A stretch of DNA of 64,000 bases from Anaerolineaceae bacterium (GCA_020634165.1 JACKCF010000001.1:2170001-2234000); one strand, 5' to 3'; shown: positions 34,630-43,448, counted from the stretch's first letter. Notes: generated from the letters alone by a model not told the origin. Program-made: numbers and translations.

Positions 34630-36132
34630 ATGGAGCTACAATTTGATCCCTATAGTGTCCTGGGGATATCTGCGAATGCCACCAATCGAGATATTAAGCG
34701 CGCCTATCGCCGATTGGCGCGTCGGTTGCACCCAGATGTCAATCCGGGTAATCCTGCGGCTGCAATGCAGTTCCAGGATATTACCTGGGCATACAATATC
34801 CTGACCGACCCTATCGGCAAAACGCAGGTCGACAGGCAAATTGAAGAAAATCGGCAAGGCACGAATACCTATTTTTCGCTGCGAGTAACCCCTAGCAAGC
34901 GAACCATTGCCGTCATGCCTGAAGAGCAGATGATCTACCTGCTGGCAGAATTGCATGCCGCGCCGCAGCAAGAAGAAGTCAAGCGTACGCTCACCAAACT
35001 CAACCTGACGCTTGTTGTCGATCAGTCTAATTCGATGAATGGCTCGCGGATGAACCGCGTGAAGGTGGCAGCCCAACGCCTCATTGACGCCCTGACCCCT
35101 GACGACATTCTCTCTATTGTCGGATTCAATGATCGTGCCTCTGTTGTGCTTCCAGCGACTTATGCCGATGATAAACCTCAGCTTAAGGCGCGCGTCAGTA
35201 TCATGGCCTCGTCCGGCGGGACAGAAATCTATCGCGGGCTGGAGGCCGGCATTCAGGAAAATCGGAAGCAGTTCAACCCAGGTATGGTAAACCATATCCT
35301 CTTGTTGACTGATGGCCACACCTACGGCGATCAGGAACGCTGCTTACAACTGGCACGAGACGCGAATAATCAGGGTGTCTCGATCAGTGTGATTGGCCTG
35401 GGACACGATTGGAACGACAAGTTCCTGGATTCACTTGCGGCGATTGCTGGCGGAACTTCAAGCTATATTGATACGCCTGATAAAGTGGTCGGGTTCTTTA
35501 ATGAACATGTACGCAGCCTGACGGATGTGTTCTCAGAACGTCTGGTACTTTCGGTTGCACCTGACCCTGACGTAAGTATCGAAATGGCATTCAAGCTTTC
35601 GCCAAGCCCACAGTCGCTGGAACTGGTTGATGGCCGGATCCCGCTAGGCAGCTTAGAGGCCAAACGATCTGTTTCGTTGTTGTTGCAGTTCCAGCTACCC
35701 GCGAATATGCCTGAAGGCTTCCGTACAGTTGCACGGTTAGTTGCGATGGGTGACATCATGCAAAATGATCCACAGGCTTTCCAGGTCGTGAGCGATATTT
35801 CGCTTGAGGTGGCCAAGAATCCGCACCCAGATGAGCCGCCCCAGGCCATTATGGATGCACTTAGCAAACTCACTTTGTATCGCATGCAGGAACGTGCCCA
35901 ACATGAGCTTGAAGCGGGTAATGTTGATGAGGCGACACGATTGCTTGAGCACCTGGCGACGCGATTGCTGGAACGGGGACACTCTGCCCTTGCCACAACG
36001 ACGCTCAATGAAGCCAGTCAACTTAAACGAACACGCGCCCTGACAGATGCTGGACAAAAGACGCTTAAATATTCGACCAGAGCATTGGTGCGGCTTGATG
36101 AAGAGATTGCTTCCTTGATGGATGAAAACTAA
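34630..36132 (+). CDS. J-domain plus VWA-domain fusion protein
   Basis: The 500-residue protein opens with a J domain (1-75) that has the HPD motif (34-36) in RRLHPDVNPG and the typical helices before and after it, so it could stimulate an Hsp70. A VWA domain follows (about 125-310) with an intact MIDAS: DQSNS (131-135), Thr198 in SGGTEIYRGL and Asp228 in LLTDGH. The C-terminal 190 residues include a beta-rich part and a helical part (about 410-495, LTLYRMQERAQHELEAGN) like TPR helices. J domains and VWA domains are both common, but their union in one protein is unusual. DnaK is encoded in this window at 50.8 kb. Confidence 0.9.
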   Translation: MELQFDPYSVLGISANATNRDIKRAYRRLARRLHPDVNPGNPAAAMQFQDITWAYNILTDPIGKTQVDRQIEENRQGTNTYFSLRVTPSKRTIAVMPEEQMIYLLAELHAAPQQEEVKRTLTKLNLTLVVDQSNSMNGSRMNRVKVAAQRLIDALTPDDILSIVGFNDRASVVLPATYADDKPQLKARVSIMASSGGTEIYRGLEAGIQENRKQFNPGMVNHILLLTDGHTYGDQERCLQLARDANNQGVSISVIGLGHDWNDKFLDSLAAIAGGTSSYIDTPDKVVGFFNEHVRSLTDVFSERLVLSVAPDPDVSIEMAFKLSPSPQSLELVDGRIPLGSLEAKRSVSLLLQFQLPANMPEGFRTVARLVAMGDIMQNDPQAFQVVSDISLEVAKNPHPDEPPQAIMDALSKLTLYRMQERAQHELEAGNVDEATRLLEHLATRLLERGHSALATTTLNEASQLKRTRALTDAGQKTLKYSTRALVRLDEEIASLMDEN

Positions 36133-36196
36133 ACTATTAGCCAAATACTGATACTTTGCAATTTTGAAAGGAGGCCGGTCTTACTACCGCTGCGCT

Positions 36197-36691
36197 ATGA
36201 TTATCTGCCCGAACTGCCGACACAGTAATCGAGAAGGCCTGCTTTTTTGCGAGTATTGTGGTGTGGAACTAACGGATGATGCTTTGATGTATACCACTGA
36301 AATTACGGCTTCGCCCGATGAAACAAACGAGCATATCACCTATGGCAGTGCCCATATTGGTGGTGCGACGTCTTTGAAGTTTAGCTTTGACGATACTGGA
36401 ATGACCATCCTGCTGAGGCCAAAAAGCTCCTTGACGATTGGCCGCAGGGACGAAACGACCAATACTATTCCTGATGTGGACCTCGCGCCTTATGGGGCTG
36501 TGGAGCGTGGTGTATCGCGGCAGCACGGGCGGCTGGATGTGGCCGAAGGGACGATCATGCTGACGGATACGGGAAGTTCCAATGGAACATACCTCAATGG
36601 CCAGCGGTTGCTCCCTAATCAACCGAGAATTCTACGTGAAGGAGACGAAGTTCGCTTTGGCAAACTCGTCACGCACATTAGTTTTCAATGA
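36197..36691 (+). CDS. Zinc-ribbon plus FHA-domain protein
   Basis: The 164-residue protein starts with a zinc ribbon (CPNC ... CEYC, residues 4-22), then a linker, then an FHA domain (about 68-160) with the conserved GRR, SRQHGRL and SSNGTYLNG motifs that bind phosphothreonine. It would read the phosphorylation state set by the kinase and phosphatase of the same operon. I prefer ATG 36197, which opens with the ribbon (MIICPNC). An AAAGGAGG sequence lies 22 bases before it and inside a longer frame from TTG 36164, so the start is not settled. It stands 64 bases after the J-VWA gene. Confidence 0.85.
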   Translation: MIICPNCRHSNREGLLFCEYCGVELTDDALMYTTEITASPDETNEHITYGSAHIGGATSLKFSFDDTGMTILLRPKSSLTIGRRDETTNTIPDVDLAPYGAVERGVSRQHGRLDVAEGTIMLTDTGSSNGTYLNGQRLLPNQPRILREGDEVRFGKLVTHISFQ

Positions 36692-36740
36692 ACAATTTCA
36701 ATCGAAAACCTGATTCCGCCTAGCACAGGGAAAGGAACCG

Positions 36741-36986
36741 ATGTATACCATATTGGTACATATTTCTAACTCAGAGCCTGTTAAGATCGATGTGGATGAG
36801 ATGCCAACGCCGCAGGATACCTGTATCATTGGTAAGAATCCACGCCAACGCACTGACTCCGAATTTGCCTGGGTAGATGAAGGTGTCACGACAGTCATTT
36901 TTCCCTGGTGGCGCATCAACTACGTGCAGATACTGCCAACAGGCGAGGAAGAAATTGAATTTGAACTTCCATATCGTGATGATTAA
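36741..36986 (+). CDS. Small acidic protein of the kinase island, unknown
   Basis: An 81-residue protein, MYTILVHISNSEPVKIDVDEMP..., with AAAGGA nine bases before its ATG. It has several beta strands, a conserved-looking WVDEGVTTVIFPWWRINYVQI centre, and an acidic C-terminus (EEEIEFELPYRDD). No family is recognised. It lies between the FHA gene and the response regulator gene and is 5 bases from the latter, so it probably belongs to the same operon. Its small size and acidity would suit an adaptor, which is only a guess. Confidence 0.75.
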   Translation: MYTILVHISNSEPVKIDVDEMPTPQDTCIIGKNPRQRTDSEFAWVDEGVTTVIFPWWRINYVQILPTGEEEIEFELPYRDD

Positions 36987-36991
36987 AAACT

Positions 36992-37738
36992 ATGACAAGC
37001 AATCTGCCTAAGACAACACTGTCTCGCGATGGTAAACGGGTCCTCGTTGTGGACGATGAACCACGCATGATTGGGTTCATACGTATGAACCTTGAACTTG
37101 AAGGCCATCAGGTCATCGAGGCACACAACGGCATCGAAGCATTGGATGCGATACGGACACAATTGCCGGATGTCGTGTTGCTAGATGTTATGATGCCGGA
37201 GCTGGACGGCTTTGAGACTTTGCGTATGCTGCGTGAGTTCTCTACCGTGCCCGTCATTATGTTAACGGCCAAAGGTGATGAGAACGACAAGGTCTATGGC
37301 CTGGAGCTAGGTGCCGATGATTACGTGACCAAGCCATTTGGTCCCCGTGAGTTATCGAGCCGGATCAAGGCTGTGCTGCGTCGTGCCGATATGCCTTCTT
37401 CCTCCCCCAACGATGCGATTATTCGCATTGATGATCGCCTGAGTGTGGATTTTAATCAGCGTGAAGTTATCGTTGAAGGCAAGCATATCAAGCTGCGGCC
37501 AACTGAGTATCGCCTGCTCTATCACCTGATTGAGAATGCCGGCTGGACTGTGCCGCACGATCAGCTACTGGCGAAAGTCTGGGGCTATGAATATCGCGAT
37601 GAGGCGCATTACGTGCGATTGTACGTAAATTACCTGCGCGAGAAGATCGAAGCTGATCCGTCGAATCCGCAGTATATTCTGACGGAGCGAGGGGTTGGTT
37701 ACCGCTTTGTGGACTTCCGAAGAAATCAAGATAGCTGA
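36992..37738 (+). CDS. OmpR/PhoB-family response regulator
   Basis: The 248 residues contain a receiver domain (residues about 15-130) with acidic pair D21/D22, phospho-acceptor Asp65 in LLDVMMPE, Thr in MLTAKG and Lys in VTKPF, and a winged-helix domain (about 148-245) with LRPTEYRLLYHL and HYVRLYVNYLREKIEADP. It has no histidine kinase gene next to it: the neighbours are the Ser/Thr kinase group. It may be an orphan regulator served by a distant kinase or phosphorylated by the island's Ser/Thr kinase. A strong terminator follows at 37745-37778. Confidence 0.93.
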   Translation: MTSNLPKTTLSRDGKRVLVVDDEPRMIGFIRMNLELEGHQVIEAHNGIEALDAIRTQLPDVVLLDVMMPELDGFETLRMLREFSTVPVIMLTAKGDENDKVYGLELGADDYVTKPFGPRELSSRIKAVLRRADMPSSSPNDAIIRIDDRLSVDFNQREVIVEGKHIKLRPTEYRLLYHLIENAGWTVPHDQLLAKVWGYEYRDEAHYVRLYVNYLREKIEADPSNPQYILTERGVGYRFVDFRRNQDS

Positions 37739-37744
37739 ATTACC

Positions 37745-37778
37745 AAACCCGCTGACTCGGATGAGTAGCGGGTTTTTT
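37745..37778 (+). terminator. Rho-independent terminator of the kinase island
   Basis: AACCCGCT pairs with AGCGGGTT around a 13-base loop and is followed by six T (37773-37778). It closes the operon after the response regulator gene. The convergent small gene ends just beyond it. Confidence 0.85.
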
Positions 37779-37783
37779 GTTAC

Positions 37784-38104
37784 CTACATGATATCGAGGA
37801 AAAAACCAAAGTCGATGTAATAGCAGGCCGTTTTGGCGGTTTCGTCACAGGGAACTGTGCCGTGTTCCTTGAAGATAAAAATTTGATGGTCGCGGCGCTT
37901 AATCTGCTTTTTGAGGGTGTTCCACTGTGATTTTGAGGGTTCGGTCGCATTGTCTTGCAAGACGAAGTGGGATGGCTTAAAAACAGCCCTGAAGTGGCCA
38001 TCATCAAAGGTCTCCAATCGTACGAAGTTGCTGCCGAACACCCCATTTAGGAGCGGCCTCACGCGGTTGGGACTGCGTTTTTGGAAATCAGGTAAATCTG
38101 ACAC
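37784..38104 (-). CDS. Hypothetical protein, 106 residues
   Basis: A minus-strand gene starting at GTG 38104 with AAGGA ten bases upstream: MSDLPDFQKRSPNRVRPLLN and then a mixed beta/alpha sequence with FRAVFKPSHFVLQD and IKRRDHQIFIFKEHGTVPCD. The balanced composition and an SD favour it over the two overlapping shorter frames. No family is recognised. It is an isolated gene between the kinase-island terminator and the membrane glycosyltransferase gene on the opposite strand. Confidence 0.5.
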   Translation of the reverse strand: MSDLPDFQKRSPNRVRPLLNGVFGSNFVRLETFDDGHFRAVFKPSHFVLQDNATEPSKSQWNTLKKQIKRRDHQIFIFKEHGTVPCDETAKTACYYIDFGFFLDIM

Positions 38105-38227
38105 TCAAGTATTCCTTGGAATGGGCAATTGCCCCGAATGAAGGTTGATGCTTGATTTTTGCACATGCTGCGCCTAATTTGTAGCGGCATATGTGTTTAT
38201 GCCCAAAAAGAATGTGATTCTTCCTAT

Positions 38228-39796
38228 ATGTCCCTTGCCTTTCAATCCCGTGTGACTCAGGTCGTTCTTGGCTTGTTGGTCGTGATCCTGTTGGTTCATT
38301 TTGTGATCTACCTGGCGTTCGCAGCCGAACTGATACCTTTTCCTTTTGACTATGACCAGGGCGAAGGTCATGAGCTATACAATGCTGTGCTGTTTTCCGA
38401 AGGTAAGTGTCCGTATTGTACGTATGAAGATTACCCGTATTATTCCAGCAATTATCCGCCCGTCTTTCACCTGATTATGATGCCTTTGGTTGCGATTTTT
38501 GGGCCACAGTACTGGATCGGTCGCACGATTATTTTCGTATCAACGCTGATAACAGGTGGAAGTATTGCCTGGGCGATTTTTCGCAAATGGCATCTCGGTA
38601 CTGTTGCGGCGATTGCGGCGTTGAGCTTCTTCGCTTCCAATTTCATCTATCATCTGGGGCCGCTGCTGCGGCAGCACCTGCTGATGGTGATGTTTGAGTC
38701 ATTAGCAGTGGTCATCCTGGCGAATGCCTTTGACCTGGCAAAGCCGCTTCGACGGCGGCATCTTCTGATTGGGTTCACACTGCTGCTGGTAGCAGGCTAT
38801 ACCAAACAACTGGCATATTCCACCTGTATCGCTGTTGGATTGTGGGCACTACTGCGGAACCCACGCATCGCGATTGTATACAGCCTTGGCCTGATTGCAG
38901 CCGCTATTGGCATATTCGCTGTCGCTGAAATCAGTACAAATGGTTACTGGTCACTGAACTTGATTGCAGCAAATCGCAATCCGTTTATTCCTGAGCAGTA
39001 TTCTGGACTGCTGCGGCAGTTTGTGATGCTGCATTGGCCGCTGTTGATACTCAGTGCCGTGAGCATTCTATATGAGCTATTCTTTGACCGTTTATCCCTA
39101 TTCAGCGTGTGGTTTGTGGTTTCATTTGCGAGCACAATCGCATCCGGCACATGGGGAGCCGGTGACAGCTACTTTGCAACGACGATTGTCTCTGCCTGTA
39201 TTCTCAGTGGGAATACGCTGGCGCTTTTGGTTACCAAACAAGGTTCACTTGTTCCGAGGTTGAAGCCAGTTGGTAATTTGGGGTTGGCCGCTGTTGTCGC
39301 TTTGTTGTTCGTTTACAGCCTGCGCGTCATCAAGCTGCCCACTTCGGGTCCGATATTTGGGCCGATTGCCACAGCCCTTGGTGTAGAGCCAGCGCCAGGA
39401 CATCGTTACCCGCTGTATGATGCTGCCGGTTGGACTGTTGGCTATGCTGTCACAGGGCACTTCCCATCGGCTGAGGATTATGCAAATGGCTGGTATATCG
39501 TTGAGCGCATTGAGGAATCAGGTCTGCCAGCGATGACAGAAGACCCTGGCTTTATGATGCGCGCCGGACAGGATGTTGTCACCAACGCGACGCAGCTCAA
39601 TAATTTATACGTCAATGGGTTGTATGACCCTGTGCAACTTGTCGCTGACATCGAAGCGCACCGATTTGGTGTGATTGTACTGCGCGCACGTTTTTATCCA
39701 CAGCCAGTTCTGGATGCGATTGATTCGGCCTATATGCTGGACGAAATTGTCCCGATGAACGGGTTCAATTATGAGCTTTGGGTGCCCAAAGCTTAG
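38228..39796 (+). CDS. Membrane glycosyltransferase-like protein (GT39/GT-C type)
   Basis: This 522-residue integral membrane protein has one N-terminal helix (about 12-32), a loop with an acidic pair (FPFDYDQGEGHELYNAVLFSEG), and then about 9 more helices. The first-loop D-x-D or D-E motif with a following Y-N-A-x-L-F-x-E-G is the mark of lipid-linked sugar transferases such as ArnT, PMT and RgtA. The C-terminal 150 residues are soluble, with a motif DPVQLVADIEAHRFGVIVLR that also occurs in these enzymes. I start at ATG 38228; an earlier TTG at 38159 lacks a signal-like sequence. It may add sugars to a surface polymer. It ends in a shared base stretch with the convergent VWA gene. Confidence 0.8.
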   Translation: MSLAFQSRVTQVVLGLLVVILLVHFVIYLAFAAELIPFPFDYDQGEGHELYNAVLFSEGKCPYCTYEDYPYYSSNYPPVFHLIMMPLVAIFGPQYWIGRTIIFVSTLITGGSIAWAIFRKWHLGTVAAIAALSFFASNFIYHLGPLLRQHLLMVMFESLAVVILANAFDLAKPLRRRHLLIGFTLLLVAGYTKQLAYSTCIAVGLWALLRNPRIAIVYSLGLIAAAIGIFAVAEISTNGYWSLNLIAANRNPFIPEQYSGLLRQFVMLHWPLLILSAVSILYELFFDRLSLFSVWFVVSFASTIASGTWGAGDSYFATTIVSACILSGNTLALLVTKQGSLVPRLKPVGNLGLAAVVALLFVYSLRVIKLPTSGPIFGPIATALGVEPAPGHRYPLYDAAGWTVGYAVTGHFPSAEDYANGWYIVERIEESGLPAMTEDPGFMMRAGQDVVTNATQLNNLYVNGLYDPVQLVADIEAHRFGVIVLRARFYPQPVLDAIDSAYMLDEIVPMNGFNYELWVPKA

Positions 39797-41220
39797 TCAT
39801 CGGCTACTGGCGGCAAGATCGTAATTGTGGCGGCAAAATCGCGAATGTAGCGATCATAGGGCGATTCTGCTGGCAGAACCGCATGGATTTTAATACCTTT
39901 TACAGCCACCTGCTGCTGGTGGGCGGCTGCGATCCGTCCGATGTGGCCATCTGTTACAAGTACAGCGCGTTTCACCCTGGGAGCATCGTTCAGCAAGTGA
40001 TGCATGACGCATTGTATTGATGTTCCGCCTGTGGATTGAATATTCCCCTGACGCAGTTGCGGGAGCGACATCGGCTCGACTTTGGTCGAGAATTGAAATA
40101 CAGCGGCTCGCTGCTGCTTGACGTAGGGAATCAGGAGATGGACGAGATAAGGCAGAATGCCGCGCATAGAACCTGAAACATCGAGATATACATGGGCACG
40201 AACGCTCTCGTGGGTGATGCGTGCTTTGTAAGTGTTGAGCTGCGACCAGAGCACACCATGCACGCCTAGCTGTTGGCGTGCAGGCATCATACGATCACGC
40301 GCGTTGGGCAAAACACCATTGCCTATGATGTCCGTGATAGGTGCGCGTTCACGTCTGCGCTGAATACCGCGCTCCGGCCCGACACTACGACGCAGAACAT
40401 TGGCGAAAACGCGCCGTGCCTGATATGAGCTTTTCTGCGGATCAACCTGCCATTCTCGTGTGCCATTAGTGCCCTGCCCCGCCTGGGCATTTTTGCCAGT
40501 CTGCATGGGCCATTCTTCTGTCATACGCTCGACGGCCTCAGCGAAAGTTTCATCACCTTCACCATAACCATCTGACTCATGATCGCCGAGCAGCATCGGT
40601 TCGCCGTCAGCATTCTGGCCACGTTCGCGCTGGTCCTGCTTAATCAAGTCAAGAATTTCGCTGTAGAACGGCAGCCGCTGCCGTGTGATTTTGCTGGATG
40701 GATATAACTGTCTGAGAATGCGCTCAGTTCCCAATGGGCCAACATCGGTTGGATAGGTGGGATTATCTGGCCACCCCTCTGGCGGGCGCAGCAGTAAATG
40801 TGGAAACTGATCGGCAGCGTTCAGGCGCTCGAAGAAGCCACGATAGATCGGCTCATGAAAGTGACGCGACAGCCGTGCGTTGATAATGGCATCGAAAGCG
40901 ATATTGTGGGCTTTGGTGAGCATGGTATACATGCTGGTATGGGCCAACAGCACATGCAGTAATTCGTGCATCACCAGCAGGAACAGATGCTCGTCACGCT
41001 GGCAATAGGTCTGGATGAAATCCGGGTTAATCAGCAATTGTGGGCGATATTTTGCTTCCACGGCTGCGGTGGGAATCCGGCGCGTGATGCTGATCTGAGC
41101 CAACCGCGTGAAGCCCTCAAGCTCAAAAGTGGCGGCAGGCATGGCCTGCAACAGCCTGCGGGTGACATCGGCTGCGGTTGGATCAGCATAGCCTGAACTG
41201 AGATAGCCTGCCCCGCTCAT
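39793..41220 (-). CDS. DUF2201-type metallopeptidase-like/VWA protein
   Basis: The 475-residue protein has an N-terminal zincin-like domain with HELLHVLLAH (H85, E86, H89, H94), which matches a HExxHxxxxH metal site, and a C-terminal VWA-like domain with DVSGS (347-351), Thr in STGGTS and VTDGHIGR. This architecture (DUF2201) is commonly found beside a MoxR-type AAA ATPase, as here. It is the last gene of a three-gene minus-strand operon; its ATG overlaps the stop of the upstream gene (41217-41220). The ATPase probably remodels a target presented by the VWA domain. Its substrate is not known. Confidence 0.88.
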   Translation of the reverse strand: MSGAGYLSSGYADPTAADVTRRLLQAMPAATFELEGFTRLAQISITRRIPTAAVEAKYRPQLLINPDFIQTYCQRDEHLFLLVMHELLHVLLAHTSMYTMLTKAHNIAFDAIINARLSRHFHEPIYRGFFERLNAADQFPHLLLRPPEGWPDNPTYPTDVGPLGTERILRQLYPSSKITRQRLPFYSEILDLIKQDQRERGQNADGEPMLLGDHESDGYGEGDETFAEAVERMTEEWPMQTGKNAQAGQGTNGTREWQVDPQKSSYQARRVFANVLRRSVGPERGIQRRRERAPITDIIGNGVLPNARDRMMPARQQLGVHGVLWSQLNTYKARITHESVRAHVYLDVSGSMRGILPYLVHLLIPYVKQQRAAVFQFSTKVEPMSLPQLRQGNIQSTGGTSIQCVMHHLLNDAPRVKRAVLVTDGHIGRIAAAHQQQVAVKGIKIHAVLPAESPYDRYIRDFAATITILPPVADD

Positions 41221-41945
41221 GAAGTTGTCACCCAGGTTTCTTCAACGCAGCCAGTTGCCTGTGCCAGCTTGATAATGCGCGGGTCATCACACAGATAGGA
41301 TTGTTCCAGAAAGCCTGGTTCGAGGGCCAGTTCAGTATCTGCGACCAGCAAAGAACCGCGCGCACGAGCGAGGACATTCAACACGAACAATAGATCAATC
41401 GCGCGGAGCAAAGTGGCCTCCTGCACATTATCTTCTTCGAGTGGATTTTCATCGTCTGGTTTGTCTTCAGACCCCTCTATGGCTTCCTCAGCTTCTGCCG
41501 CCTTTGCTGCCTGCTTGGCATTGGGCGCCGCCGATGGAAGCGGGAATGGCTTTTCAATATAGGCACGCTGGACGTCTGCTTCGTCGTTGTACAGCAGAAT
41601 CGCCCCCTTAAGCTGGTACGATGCCCAGGCCGCATCGAGTTGATGAACGAGTTTTTCTCGTAACTGCGTGTTGGCATCCAGCGCGGCAACAATATCGTCG
41701 GCGGAAGGACTTTCCAAAGATAAGTCTTCACCCAGAATTTTATGGAGTGGGTCGCCCAGACCGCTCAGGCTTATTTTCACGACGGTTGAACTCGGTGCCG
41801 TTATCGTCCATGTCGCGAGATTTCTGTTGCTGTTGAAGCGCTGCTGCAATGTCGATATCCAGTTGCTGCGCGTTGTGCCTGATGTAGTCGCGTCCTGCGT
41901 GTCTTCTGTCGTTGCTGTTTTTGCGGCTGCTGATTCCTGTACCAT
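41217..41945 (-). CDS. Middle protein of the AAA/VWA operon, unknown
   Basis: A 242-residue protein without a recognised family. It has a Thr- and Ala-rich N-terminus, a segment with ISLSGLGDPLHKILGEDL, a very acidic linker (EAEEAIEGSEDKPDDENPLEED, broken here into residue content only) and a helical C-terminus with LLRAIDLLFVLNVLARARGSLLVADTE. I start at ATG 41945, which has AGAGG 7 bases upstream; the alternative TTG 41951 would be too close to that SD. The gene is coupled to the AAA gene upstream and the VWA gene downstream by overlapping stop and start codons, so it is likely a subunit or adaptor of that machine. Confidence 0.75.
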   Translation of the reverse strand: MVQESAAAKTATTEDTQDATTSGTTRSNWISTLQQRFNSNRNLATWTITAPSSTVVKISLSGLGDPLHKILGEDLSLESPSADDIVAALDANTQLREKLVHQLDAAWASYQLKGAILLYNDEADVQRAYIEKPFPLPSAAPNAKQAAKAAEAEEAIEGSEDKPDDENPLEEDNVQEATLLRAIDLLFVLNVLARARGSLLVADTELALEPGFLEQSYLCDDPRIIKLAQATGCVEETWVTTS

Positions 41946-41947
41946 GC

Positions 41948-43393
41948 TCAAACCTCTCGTATGCCAAATAGACGCAAGTCTGCGACGAACTGCTGACGTG
42001 CTTCCTGCCAGTTTTCCTGACGCCAGCGTTTGGGGAACCCCGCCAGCACAAAATTAGATTCCAACCGGGCCATGCCTTTTTGCTTGCGGCGGCGAAGCAC
42101 CCACTTTTCCACATCTGCCCAGGTTTTGCGATCCGAAGGATGGGCTGACAGTGTACTCCTTTGAACACAGGGGCTTAGGATATCACCTGCAAGCGCGATG
42201 AGCGCTTCCCATGCGGCTGGCGTCAAGGTGCGGTGCTGTTGGAAAGCCAGGAACATGGCGGTTGCCAGTCCGGCACGTCGTGATTCTGACTTGATTTCAC
42301 TCAGGGCCTGGGTAATCAACTGAGAGAGATCATCGTCACTGAAATCAAGGTCATCGGCAATGATGACCCGCTGAACAGCATCCGGCTCCCGCAGAACGGT
42401 GCGCCAGTCTTCATCATCGAGCTTGGAGACGATTTCATGTGTTTGACGATGGATGGCGATAATCTTCGATGGTGGCGGCGGAACTTCAGTCGCGATCTGG
42501 GGCAAGCCATTAAGGAGTGCCAGCTCGGCAGAAATCTCTATCGCCACATTGGGATGTTCAAGGACTTGGCGAGCCGCATGGATGGCGGTAATGCAGTATG
42601 CCAGCATACGTGCCCGACGAGGGCTTTGCCGTAGATTCGCTTTTTCCATGACATCCATGACGACGAGGATGTACTCAGTAATCCAGTCACCATGTTCTTC
42701 TTTGACATTCGCGATTTGGCCCTGGCAGGCAGCAACAAGCGACTGAATTGCGTCGGCACCCTGCTTATGCGTCCGATTTGTGTAAATGGGCATCAAGTTC
42801 TGTTTAACGATCTGGCGGCGGTCATGCTCGTTGAGGTCATTCCAGGTGGGAACCGTCACTACAAAGGGGAAACGGTCTGTAAGCGCCGGATCAAGCGGTT
42901 CCGAACCGAGATAAAGATCGCCGATGTTGGGATCAAAGGAGGCATCATCTGGTGATGGTGGGTTCATGGCAGCCCAGCGATAACGCAGGTTCTGGAGATG
43001 AATACCAACCACTTTGCGTTCATGAATGATCGGGAACAGTTTGTTTTGTAAATCCGGGCGACAACGAGAAATTTCATCAAAGAAGACAAATTCAGTATTC
43101 CAGATAGCACCGGGCGTCGTGATAAAACGCAGCGACTGGCCAGTTTCATCAGGCATCGGTACGCCGACAAGGTCGTCGTAATTCAATAGTGAGGCATTGT
43201 AGTGGCGGAATTCGTTGTCGAGAGCGGCTGCGAGGCGTTCAACGAGCAAGGTTTTGCCTGTGCCATGAGGGCCGATCAGCAAAAGTGGGGCGTCAGTTGC
43301 GAGAGCCGCCAACAGCACTGGATCGAGGTGCGTCCAGCCTTCGATATCCAGTAAGGCTGAAAACGGCTTCGCCGAGATATTTTCTTCTATCAT
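41948..43393 (-). CDS. MoxR-like AAA ATPase
   Basis: The 481-residue protein has an AAA core with Walker A GPHGTGKTLL, Walker B VFFDEISR, and the arginine-finger stretch LTDRF. It starts at ATG 43393, preceded by GAAGGAAG; the frame upstream of this is not coding. The C-terminal half is helical, of unknown role, and longer than in classic MoxR proteins. It is the first gene of the operon with an unknown protein and a DUF2201/VWA protein. In known systems such a pair uses ATP to remodel or activate a client, with the VWA domain recognising it. Expression seems to be controlled by the dyads at 43449-43476. Confidence 0.88.
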   Translation of the reverse strand: MIEENISAKPFSALLDIEGWTHLDPVLLAALATDAPLLLIGPHGTGKTLLVERLAAALDNEFRHYNASLLNYDDLVGVPMPDETGQSLRFITTPGAIWNTEFVFFDEISRCRPDLQNKLFPIIHERKVVGIHLQNLRYRWAAMNPPSPDDASFDPNIGDLYLGSEPLDPALTDRFPFVVTVPTWNDLNEHDRRQIVKQNLMPIYTNRTHKQGADAIQSLVAACQGQIANVKEEHGDWITEYILVVMDVMEKANLRQSPRRARMLAYCITAIHAARQVLEHPNVAIEISAELALLNGLPQIATEVPPPPSKIIAIHRQTHEIVSKLDDEDWRTVLREPDAVQRVIIADDLDFSDDDLSQLITQALSEIKSESRRAGLATAMFLAFQQHRTLTPAAWEALIALAGDILSPCVQRSTLSAHPSDRKTWADVEKWVLRRRKQKGMARLESNFVLAGFPKRWRQENWQEARQQFVADLRLFGIREV

Positions 43394-43448
43394 GGGGCTT
43401 CCTTCTGTGGTGATTGAGACGGGATCGCTAGATACCACCACATATCAT

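Noticed and set aside
37911..38141. A 76-codon plus-strand frame over the small minus-strand gene.
   Set aside because: The minus-strand frame at 37784-38104 is longer, has an SD and a more natural composition.
39793..43393. Assignment of the AAA/VWA genes to CO dehydrogenase maturation (CoxD/CoxE).
   Set aside because: No cox structural genes are near, and the VWA protein has a HExxH domain typical of DUF2201 rather than CoxE.
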